Source of the DNA: an uncultured Erwinia sp.
GTDB lineage: Bacteria > Pseudomonadota > Gammaproteobacteria > Enterobacterales > Enterobacteriaceae
Assembly: GCA_946221915.1 (NCBI GenBank)
Contig: CAMIKG010000055.1
Location: 1 to 30,886 of the forward strand
Direction of reading: 5' to 3'
DNA length: 30,886 bases
Part shown: positions 24,661-30,886 of the stretch, one piece after another
Layout of the letters: each line of letters starts with the position of its first letter
Numbering within the stretch: the first letter of the stretch is position 1
Notes under the pieces: model-generated
Seen by the model: only the letters and a program-made list of their open reading frames with translations
Database searches by the model: none
What the model was told of the DNA's origin: nothing
Position numbers and translations under genes: made by a program

Positions 24661-25095
24661 CTACCTTACAAATTCTTCTATCGCCTGGCGGTTACTCCAG
24701 GACTTGGTCAGCTGCGCGGCGGCGGCGGCATCCAGCCATTGATACGCCAGATGCTCACTCAGTTCGATCGCCCGCTCCGCTGGCAGCGCCAGGGTAAACC
24801 AGTGCTCGCGGTTATGGGTGACACCCGGCGCGTAGCGGTGGCGGAAATGCGCGAAGATTTCGAATTCTATCTGATGCTGGCAGTCCACGACTGTGAGCTG
24901 CTCAGCGTTGATATCAATCGCGATCTCTTCCTGCACTTCACGCGCTGCGGTTTCGGCGGGCGTCTCCCCCGCTTCCACACTGCCGGTGACGGACTGCCAG
25001 AAATCGGGGTCGTCGCGCCGCTGCAGCATCAGCACCCGCCGGGTGTCGCGGGCGAAGATCACCACCAACACCGAGACGGGCTGCTTATATGCCAC
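24661..25095 (-). CDS. nudB: Dihydroneopterin triphosphate diphosphatase NudB
   Basis: A 144-residue Nudix hydrolase (E. coli 150) that removes pyrophosphate from dihydroneopterin triphosphate in folate synthesis. The Nudix box is at 38-60: G38, E44, then REVQEE (52-57); the late Gly of the consensus is Ala here. The conserved RRDDPDFWQSVTGSVE and C-terminal LTKSWSNRQAIEEFV are present. Translation begins at a GTG one base after the aspS stop, with no strong ribosome site, so coupling to aspS is likely. No better in-frame start was found. Confidence 0.93.
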   Translation of the reverse strand: MAYKQPVSVLVVIFARDTRRVLMLQRRDDPDFWQSVTGSVEAGETPAETAAREVQEEIAIDINAEQLTVVDCQHQIEFEIFAHFRHRYAPGVTHNREHWFTLALPAERAIELSEHLAYQWLDAAAAAQLTKSWSNRQAIEEFVR

Positions 25096-25096
25096 G

Positions 25097-26893
25097 TTAT
25101 TCGTTCTCTGACTTATCCTGTGAAGCCGGCTTTTCCTTCTTCACCACCTGAATCGCCAGCTCTTCCAGCGATGCCGGGTTAGCGAAGCTTGGCGCGTCGG
25201 TCATCAGACAGGCCGCAGCCGTGGTTTTCGGGAAGGCAATCACATCACGGATATTATCGGTGCCGGTCAGCAACATCACCAGGCGATCCAGACCAAACGC
25301 CAGACCCGCGTGCGGCGGAGTACCGAATTTCAGCGCGTCCAGCAGGAAGCCGAACTTCTCACGCTGTTCGGTTTCGTTGATGCCGAGAATACTGAATACG
25401 GTTTGCTGCATCTGGCCGTTGTGGATACGCACAGAACCGCCGCCCACTTCGTAGCCGTTGATTACCATATCGTAAGCATTCGCCACCGCCGTTTCCGGCG
25501 CGGCTTTCAGCTGCTCTGGCGTCATCTCTTTTGGTGCAGTGAACGGATGGTGCATCGCGGTCAGACCGCCTTCGCCATCGTCTTCAAACATCGGGAAGTC
25601 GATCACCCACAGCGGCGCCCAGGCGGACTCGTTGGTGATGCTCAGGTCGCGGCCCAGTTTCAGACGCAGTGCGCCCAGGGCATCGGCAACCACTTTCGCG
25701 CTGTCGGCGCCAAAGAAGATCATATCGCCGTCTGCCGCGCCGGTGCGCGCGAGAATGGCTTCAACGATGTCCGCATTGAGGAATTTCGCCACCGGGCTGG
25801 TGATACCGTCCAGACCCTGCGCACGCTCGTTAACCTTGATGTACGCCAGGCCTTTCGCGCCGTAGATTTCAATGAATTTGCCGTACTCGTCGATCTGCTT
25901 ACGGCTCAGCGCCGCGCCGCCTGGCACACGCAGTGCGGCAACACGGCCTTTTGGATCGTTGGCAGGACCAGAGAAGACTTTGAACTCAACCTCTTTCAGC
26001 AGGTCGGCAACGTCCACCAGCTCCATCGGGTTACGCAGGTCCGGTTTGTCTGAACCGTAACGACGCATTGCTTCAGCAAAGGTCATCTGCGGGAACTCGC
26101 CGAGATCGATGCCTTTCACATCCAGCCACAGTTCGCGTGCCAGACGCTCCATCACTTCACGCACCTGCGGCGCGGTCATAAAGGAGGTTTCCACGTCGAT
26201 CTGGGTAAATTCCGGCTGACGGTCAGCACGCAGGTCTTCGTCACGGAAGCATTTTACGATCTGATAGTAGCGGTCGAAGCCGGACATCATCAGCAGCTGT
26301 TTGAACAGCTGTGGTGACTGCGGCAGCGCGTAGAATTTGCCTTTGTGCACGCGGCTTGGCACCAGGTAGTCACGCGCGCCTTCCGGCGTCGCTTTGGTCA
26401 GCATTGGCGTTTCGATATCGAGGAAGCCGTTGTCGTCCATAAAACGACGCACAAAGCTGGTGATTTTGGCACGCGCTTTCAGGCGGTTCGCCATTTCCGG
26501 ACGACGCAGATCCAGATAGCGATATTTCAGGCGCGCTTCTTCAGTATTGGTCTGGTTAAAGTCCAGCGGCAGTGGCTCGGCGCGGTTAATAATCACCAAA
26601 TCAGTGGCGAAAATTTCCACTTCACCGGTCGCCATATCGCTGTTTTTGTTTTTCTCATCACGCGCACGTACGGTGCCGGTTATCTGAATGCAGAATTCGT
26701 TACGCAGTTCCGCAGCCAGTTTGAACGCGTCCTGACGGTCTGGATCGAAGAACACCTGAACGATGCCTTCACGGTCGCGCATATCAATAAAGATCAGGCT
26801 GCCCAGATCGCGGCGACGATTGACCCAACCACACAGTGTCACTTGCTGGCCTACGTGAGACAGATTGATCTGTCCGCAATACTCAGTACGCAT
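25097..26893 (-). CDS. aspS: Aspartyl-tRNA synthetase
   Basis: A 598-residue class IIb synthetase (E. coli about 590) that charges tRNA-Asp with aspartate. It has the N-terminal OB anticodon-binding domain (CGWVNRRRDLGSLIFIDMRDREG). Class II motif 2 is in FRDEDLRADRQPEFTQIDVE, the bacterial GAD insertion is in the middle, and motif 3 is GLAFGLDRLVMLL near the C-terminus. The ATG has AAGGAT upstream. A TATAAT hexamer at 27023-27028 suggests a leader of about 120 nt. It begins the aspS-nudB unit. Confidence 0.97.
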   Translation of the reverse strand: MRTEYCGQINLSHVGQQVTLCGWVNRRRDLGSLIFIDMRDREGIVQVFFDPDRQDAFKLAAELRNEFCIQITGTVRARDEKNKNSDMATGEVEIFATDLVIINRAEPLPLDFNQTNTEEARLKYRYLDLRRPEMANRLKARAKITSFVRRFMDDNGFLDIETPMLTKATPEGARDYLVPSRVHKGKFYALPQSPQLFKQLLMMSGFDRYYQIVKCFRDEDLRADRQPEFTQIDVETSFMTAPQVREVMERLARELWLDVKGIDLGEFPQMTFAEAMRRYGSDKPDLRNPMELVDVADLLKEVEFKVFSGPANDPKGRVAALRVPGGAALSRKQIDEYGKFIEIYGAKGLAYIKVNERAQGLDGITSPVAKFLNADIVEAILARTGAADGDMIFFGADSAKVVADALGALRLKLGRDLSITNESAWAPLWVIDFPMFEDDGEGGLTAMHHPFTAPKEMTPEQLKAAPETAVANAYDMVINGYEVGGGSVRIHNGQMQQTVFSILGINETEQREKFGFLLDALKFGTPPHAGLAFGLDRLVMLLTGTDNIRDVIAFPKTTAAACLMTDAPSFANPASLEELAIQVVKKEKPASQDKSENE

Positions 26894-27215
26894 AACGATA
26901 TCCTTTTAACTTCATCGCTGCTGCACGCGCAGCATTCAGGTCGTCTTTTTTAATTTCCCGCCAGCCAGGCATGTTGCCATAGCCGCAGGTGTTGAGCAGA
27001 CGCAGCCCGGAAAAAGGCAGGCATTATAATGTAAAATCGGCGAGGCGATAAGTGCCGGGCTGCATAAGCGCCGTATATCGCAGCGATTGCCTCTGCTGCC
27101 CTCCGGGTTTATCACAAAAACTAACAAAATTCGTCACTTCACGACACCTTTCGACTCACACTCCGCTATCTTTTCTCGCTACCCTGCGCTTTTCCCTGCT
27201 GTAATGGAGACAATA
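26894..27215. other. aspS-yecD divergent intergenic region
   Basis: These 322 bases carry no convincing gene; the yecD frame is open upstream but is not conserved there. They contain a -10 hexamer for aspS (27023-27028, minus strand). A 6-bp hairpin, TGCTGC/GCAGCA with loop ACGC (26919-26934), lies just upstream of the aspS ribosome site. I could not place the yecD promoter. Confidence 0.6.
27023..27028 (-). promoter_or_regulatory. -10 element of the aspS promoter
   Basis: A perfect TATAAT on the minus strand, within an AT-rich stretch about 130 bases upstream of the aspS ATG. No good -35 hexamer was seen at the expected spacing. Confidence 0.55.
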
Positions 27216-27776
27216 ATGAAACTGAATGCCACTACCACGGCGCTGGTATTAATCGATCTGCAGGAAGGTATTCTGCCGTTTGGCCTCGGCCCACACAGCG
27301 CCCGCGACGTGGTCGCCCGCGCAGCAAAACTGGCGGAAAAATTCCGCAACGCTAATGCGCCGGTGATTCTGGTCCGCGTCGGCTGGTCTGCGGATTTCGC
27401 TGAGGCACTGAAACAGCCGGTCGACGCCCAGCACGGCGGCGGCTCGCTGCCTGATAACTGGTGGGACTGGGCGGCGGGTCTTGGCGAGCAGGAGAGTGAT
27501 ATCAAGATCACCAAACGCCAGTGGGGCGCGTTCTACGGCACCGACCTGGAGTTGCAGCTGCGCCGTCGCGGTATTAAAAATATCGTGCTGGCGGGCATTT
27601 CCACCAATATCGGCGTGGAATCCACCGCGCGCAATGCCTGGGAGCTGGGCTTTAACCTGGTGATTGCCGAAGATGTCTGTACCGCAGGCAGTGAGGAGCA
27701 GCATCAGAGCAGTTTCAGCTGGATTTTCCCGCGCATTGCCCAGGTTCGTCAGTCGGCGGAAATTACCTTAGAATAA
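27216..27776 (+). CDS. yecD: Isochorismatase-family hydrolase YecD
   Basis: A 186-residue cysteine-hydrolase-superfamily protein (E. coli YecD 188). The ATG at 27216 (MKLNATTTAL) follows GGAG; upstream in-frame starts are not conserved. The catalytic Asp is D14 (LIDLQEG) and the Lys K100 (IKITKRQWGAF). The usual nucleophile Cys is replaced by G133 in GISTNIGVESTARNAWELG, as I recall for E. coli YecD. That favours an isochorismatase-like, non-thiol mechanism over amidase chemistry. The substrate is unknown. yecE follows 29 bases later on the same strand, probably in one operon. Confidence 0.93.
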   Translation: MKLNATTTALVLIDLQEGILPFGLGPHSARDVVARAAKLAEKFRNANAPVILVRVGWSADFAEALKQPVDAQHGGGSLPDNWWDWAAGLGEQESDIKITKRQWGAFYGTDLELQLRRRGIKNIVLAGISTNIGVESTARNAWELGFNLVIAEDVCTAGSEEQHQSSFSWIFPRIAQVRQSAEITLE

Positions 27777-27805
27777 CGGTCTAAGGAAAGCGACCGGAGT
27801 AAAAC

Positions 27806-28630
27806 ATGCCACCTGTCCGCCTCGGGTTACCGCAATGGCAGCACCCGCAATGGAAAAAGCTGGGAATTGAAACCCTGGCGGATTACGCACGTTATTTTAA
27901 CTGTGTCGAAGGTAACACCACGCTGTACGCGCTGCCAAAAGCGGAGATTGTATTGCGCTGGCGCGATATGACGGATGACGACTTTCGCTTCTGCTTTAAA
28001 TTTCCCGCCACCATCAGCCATAAGGCGGCACTACGGCAATGCGACGATCTGACGGAGGAATTTTTCCGCACTCTCGACCCGCTGGCGTCGCGCATTGGTC
28101 AGTACTGGTTACAGCTGCCTGCCGCTTTTGGTCCGGCGGAACTGCCTGCGTTATGGCATTTTCTCGATACGCTGCCACGCGCGTTTCAGTATGGCGTGGA
28201 AGTGCGTCATCCCGCCTTTTTCGCTAAAGGCGAGGATGAACAGGCGCTGAATCGCGGGTTGCACCAGCGCGGCGTTAACCGGGTGATCCTCGACAGTCGT
28301 CCGGTGCATGCCGCGACCTCCGGCACGCCTGCGGTGATTGAAGCGCAGCGAAAAAAACCGAAAGTGCCGCCGCACGCCGTGATGACCGCCAGCAACCCGA
28401 TGGTGCGTTTTATCGGCGGTGACGATCCGCAGGCTAATCTGCCCTTCTTTACAAACTGGCTGCACAAACTGCCGCAATGGTGCCAGCACGGCGAGCCGTG
28501 GCTGTTTATTCATACGCCGGATATTGGCGAGGCGATGAGTTTAATCCAGCACCTCTGGCCGCATCTGCAGCAGGCGCTGCCTGCGATGGGACCGCCGCCG
28601 GACTGGCCGCAGCAGGCACAGCTGTTTTGA
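27806..28630 (+). CDS. yecE: DUF72-family protein YecE
   Basis: A 274-residue protein of the DUF72 family (TIM-barrel fold), close to E. coli YecE (272). Conserved blocks are GLPQWQHPQW, FNCVEGNTTLYALP, FRFCFKFPATISH, RIGQYWLQLPAAFGP, YGVEVRHPAFF and RFIGGDD. The biochemical role is not established. The ATG follows CGGAG. In E. coli, yecN lies between yecE and cmoA; here it is missing and the second 201-bp element occupies the gap. Confidence 0.93.
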   Translation: MPPVRLGLPQWQHPQWKKLGIETLADYARYFNCVEGNTTLYALPKAEIVLRWRDMTDDDFRFCFKFPATISHKAALRQCDDLTEEFFRTLDPLASRIGQYWLQLPAAFGPAELPALWHFLDTLPRAFQYGVEVRHPAFFAKGEDEQALNRGLHQRGVNRVILDSRPVHAATSGTPAVIEAQRKKPKVPPHAVMTASNPMVRFIGGDDPQANLPFFTNWLHKLPQWCQHGEPWLFIHTPDIGEAMSLIQHLWPHLQQALPAMGPPPDWPQQAQLF

Positions 28631-28869
28631 CTGAACAGTTGTACCTGCTGGCAAACACCGTGCATTTTGCAGCAACACATTAAGCACAAAACACAGGGAA
28701 CACGGTCAGCGCAGGAAAGCGTCCCGCGCCAGGGACGGCGCGGGCCGAGCGGTCAGGGACGACGAAAAGCGACTTTCCGTAGCTGACCGTGTTTCCTGTG
28801 CAGGCACGGTGTCACAGCGACGCTCTCTTACGAAGTCTGAGGTTCGTCATCAATCTGAACTGTTCAGTC
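28629..28869. repeat. 12-bp inverted repeats flanking element copy B
   Basis: GACTGAACAGTT (28629-28640, beginning inside the yecE stop) and AACTGTTCAGTC (28858-28869) are exact reverse complements, and enclose copy B of the 201-bp element. A further GAACAGTT (28871-28878) lets the right repeat fold locally (AACTGTTC-AGTCA-GAACAGTT). Copy A has no identical flank, so these may belong to the target site or to the yecE terminator. Confidence 0.7.
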
Positions 28870-29041
28870 AGAACAGTTGCTCTGCACGACAAATACTTAA
28901 GCCCTGATACAGACGGCCGAAAATCACAATCCCCCGCCCGTCAGCGCATTTGTCACATCATCCTGGCATAAAAGGTGCAGCACGCGTCGCTTTCTGCCAA
29001 AATACTGCCCTTTCTTTCCGTCGTTCACCGGACTTACCGTT
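28631..29041. other. yecE-cmoA intergenic region
   Basis: These 411 bases have no convincing gene. They hold copy B of the palindromic element (28649-28849), its flanking inverted repeats, and about 170 bases of unremarkable sequence before cmoA. The cmoA promoter is expected in 28880-29030 but was not placed. Confidence 0.7.
28649..28849 (+). repeat. 201-bp palindromic repeat element, copy B
   Basis: An inverted copy of the element at 22955-23155, also exactly 201 bp. Ends are TGGCAAAC (28649-28656) and GTTCGTCA (28842-28849), each near the TGACAAAC/GTTTGTCA ends of copy A. Core arms are 28692-28710 with 28782-28800 (19 bp, one G-T pair). The inner CCCGCGCC/GGCGCGGG hairpin and the AAAAGCGACTTTCC block are shared with copy A. 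Divergence between copies falls mainly in the flanks between core and ends. Confidence 0.85.
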
Positions 29042-29782
29042 ATGTCTAATCGCGATACGCTTTTCTCCGCGCCAATAGCTAAGCTTGGCGACTGGACCTT
29101 TGATGAGCGCGTAGCCGAAGTTTTTCCCGATATGATCCAGCGCTCAGTGCCAGGTTATTCCAATATCATTTCGATGATTGGCATGCTGGCGGAACGCTTT
29201 GTGCAGCCACACAGCAAGGTTTACGATCTGGGTTGTTCACTTGGCGCCGCCACCCTTTCCGTACGGCGTAATATCGCGGTGCCAGGCTGTCAGATTATCG
29301 CTGTCGATAACTCCCCGGCGATGGTCGAACGTTGCCGCCGCCATATTGATGCCTTCCGCGCCGATACGCCGGTGGACGTGATTGAAGCCGATATCCGCAA
29401 CATCCCGATTGAGAATGCCTCAATGGTAGTGCTGAATTTCACCCTGCAGTTCCTCGCGCCGGAAGAGCGCCAGCAACTGCTGAACACCATTTATCAGGGA
29501 CTGAAGCCGGGCGGCGCGCTGGTGCTGTCAGAGAAATTTAGCTTCGAAGATCAGCAGGTCGGCGAATTGCTGTTCAATATGCATCACGACTTTAAGCGCG
29601 CCAATGGCTACAGCGAACTGGAAATCAGCCAGAAGCGCAGCATGCTGGAAAACGTGATGCTGACCGACAGCGTGGAAACCCATAAGCAGCGCCTGCGCAA
29701 CGCCGGTTTCGAGCATGCTGAACTGTGGTTCCAGTGTTTTAACTTCGGCTCTCTGGTTGCCGTAAAAGCGGGTAATGCATGA
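29042..29782 (+). CDS. cmoA: Carboxy-S-adenosyl-L-methionine synthase CmoA
   Basis: CmoA makes carboxy-SAM from SAM and prephenate; CmoB then uses it to modify uridine 34 of tRNAs. The protein has 246 residues, with a Rossmann-fold SAM motif VYDLGCSLGAATLSV near 60-75 and an acidic VIEADIRNIP loop. It continues through LNFTLQFLAPEERQ and ends in FNFGSLVAVK. It overlaps cmoB by four bases (ATGA), so the pair is translationally coupled, as in E. coli. Confidence 0.96.
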   Translation: MSNRDTLFSAPIAKLGDWTFDERVAEVFPDMIQRSVPGYSNIISMIGMLAERFVQPHSKVYDLGCSLGAATLSVRRNIAVPGCQIIAVDNSPAMVERCRRHIDAFRADTPVDVIEADIRNIPIENASMVVLNFTLQFLAPEERQQLLNTIYQGLKPGGALVLSEKFSFEDQQVGELLFNMHHDFKRANGYSELEISQKRSMLENVMLTDSVETHKQRLRNAGFEHAELWFQCFNFGSLVAVKAGNA

Positions 29783-30747
29783 TCGATTTCGGTAATTTTT
29801 ATCAGCTGATCGCCAAAGGTCCGCTGGCGCCGTGGCTGGAAACCCTGCCGGCGCAAATCGCCAGCTGGCAACGGGAAAACCTGCATGGCCGCTTTAAAGA
29901 CTGGCATAAAGCCGTGGAGTATCTGCCGCTGCTGGAACCGGAACGCCTCGATCTGCTGAACAGCGTCACCGCCGACAGCAGCAATCTGACCGATCGTCAG
30001 CGCGCGGGCATCAACACCCTGCTGCGCAATCTGATGCCGTGGCGCAAAGGCCCTTATTCGCTGTATGGCACCGATATCGATACCGAGTGGCGATCCGACT
30101 GGAAGTGGCAGCGCGTTCTGCCGCATATCTCGCCGTTGGCCGGGCGTACCGTGCTGGATGTCGGCTGCGGCAGTGGCTATCACATGTGGCGTATGCTCGG
30201 CGCTGGCGCGCAGCTGGTGGTGGGCATCGACCCAATGCAGCTGTTCCTGTGCCAGTTTGAAGCGGTGCGTAAACTGCTGGGCAACGACCAGCGCGCACAC
30301 TTACTGCCGCTGGGCATTGAACAGCTGCCGGAGCTGAAGGCGTTCGATACCGTGTTCTCGATGGGCGTGCTCTATCATCGCCGTTCGCCGCTGGATCATC
30401 TGTATCAGCTAAAAAATCAGCTGGTCAGCGGCGGTGAGCTGGTGCTGGAAACGCTGGTCATCGAGGGTGATGACCAGGCGGTGCTGGTGCCGGGCGATCG
30501 CTATGCGCAGATGCGTAACGTTTACTTTATTCCGTCGACCGGCGCGCTGAAAAACTGGCTGGAGAAGTGCGGCTTTGTCGATGTGCGTATCGCCGACTAC
30601 TCGATTACCAGCACCGATGAGCAGCGCAGAACGGAGTGGATGACCAGCGAGTCGCTGGCAGAGTTCCTCGACCCTGAGGACAGCAGTAAAACCGTGGAAG
30701 GTTATCCGGCGCCGCTGCGCGCGGTACTGGTGGCGAGAAAGCCGTAA
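29779..30747 (+). CDS. cmoB: tRNA U34 carboxymethyltransferase CmoB
   Basis: CmoB transfers the carboxymethyl group of carboxy-SAM to 5-hydroxyuridine-34, giving the cmo5U wobble base that widens decoding. It has 322 residues (E. coli 323). The N-terminal domain includes LLPW-like RNLMPWRKGPYSLYG and DTEWRSDWKW. The methyltransferase motif VLDVGCGSGYHMWRM follows, then FDTVFSMGVLYHRRSPLDHL. It is the second gene of cmoAB. Confidence 0.96.
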   Translation: MIDFGNFYQLIAKGPLAPWLETLPAQIASWQRENLHGRFKDWHKAVEYLPLLEPERLDLLNSVTADSSNLTDRQRAGINTLLRNLMPWRKGPYSLYGTDIDTEWRSDWKWQRVLPHISPLAGRTVLDVGCGSGYHMWRMLGAGAQLVVGIDPMQLFLCQFEAVRKLLGNDQRAHLLPLGIEQLPELKAFDTVFSMGVLYHRRSPLDHLYQLKNQLVSGGELVLETLVIEGDDQAVLVPGDRYAQMRNVYFIPSTGALKNWLEKCGFVDVRIADYSITSTDEQRRTEWMTSESLAEFLDPEDSSKTVEGYPAPLRAVLVARKP

Positions 30748-30819
30748 AGCCAGCACCACGGTAATATCGGGTTAAGGCGGGCATCGACTGTGCCCTCGAC
30801 ACCGTGGGCTGTCGTCGCC

Positions 30820-30844
30820 CCTTCCCCCGCGTGGCGGGGGAAGG
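30820..30844. repeat. C/G-rich hairpin downstream of cmoB
   Basis: CCTTCCCCCGC (30820-30830) pairs perfectly with GCGGGGGAAGG (30834-30844), loop GTG. The run continues into GCTGGGATGGGGG. No U-tract follows at once. It resembles the structures at 1-80 and 12352-12374 and may be a REP-like 3' end structure for cmoB. Confidence 0.65.
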
Positions 30845-30886
30845 CTGGGATGGGGGAGCGAACAACTCCGCACGGGTGTCGTTTGC

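Noticed and set aside
25310..26053. 247-residue plus-strand ORF inside aspS
   Set aside because: It lies antisense to conserved aspartyl-tRNA synthetase sequence and has no sign of independent selection.
28789..28971. 60-codon ORF after yecE
   Set aside because: It starts in the repeat element, has no clear ribosome site and has no resemblance to YecN, which I looked for here.

Overview
The window is a chromosomal segment from an Enterobacterales bacterium, most likely Erwiniaceae (Pantoea/Erwinia group). The core gene order (zwf, hexR, pykA, lpxM, mepM, znuACB, ruvBA, ruvC, yebC, nudB, aspS, yecD, yecE, cmoAB) follows the Escherichia coli backbone as I remember it, and the encoded proteins are close to their E. 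coli counterparts in length and sequence. A dfoJAC plus dfoS desferrioxamine locus, as described in Erwinia and Pantoea, points to Erwiniaceae. The assignment is from memory of protein families; no search was run.

Layout. 1-5300: central carbon metabolism. eda and zwf lie on the minus strand with a terminator between them and no edd; hexR and pykA lie on the plus strand. 5300-12350: an accessory siderophore locus inserted between pykA and lpxM. It has a Fur-type promoter with an upstream CRP-like site, then dfoJ, dfoA, dfoC, a terminator, and an MdfA-type exporter (dfoS). 12380-17434: lpxM and mepM, and the divergent zinc-uptake genes znuA | znuCB with a Zur-like operator between them. 17629-21189: a large accessory gene for a SopA/NleL-like (HECT-like E3 ubiquitin ligase) protein with two pentapeptide-repeat blocks, between znuB and ruvB. 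21244-27028: Holliday-junction genes ruvBA and ruvC, then yebC, nudB and aspS, all on the minus strand. 27216-30747: yecD, yecE, cmoA and cmoB on the plus strand.

The most unusual items are: (1) the SopA-like protein, whose beta-helix plus helical module appears duplicated and whose C-terminal Cys sits 29 residues before the end, the spacing I recall for SopA and NleL; (2) two copies, in opposite orientation and exactly 201 bp each, of a highly palindromic non-coding element with TGACAAAC-like terminal inverted repeats, one in the ruvC-ruvA gap and one in the yecE-cmoA gap; (3) the dfoJ control region, with Fur, CRP-like and heptanucleotide-repeat signals; (4) a LexA-type box upstream of ruvA that is also the stem of an apparent terminator for ruvC; (5) the absence of edd, with a KdgR-like site upstream of eda.

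No tRNA, rRNA, CRISPR array, insertion sequence or transposase gene was seen.
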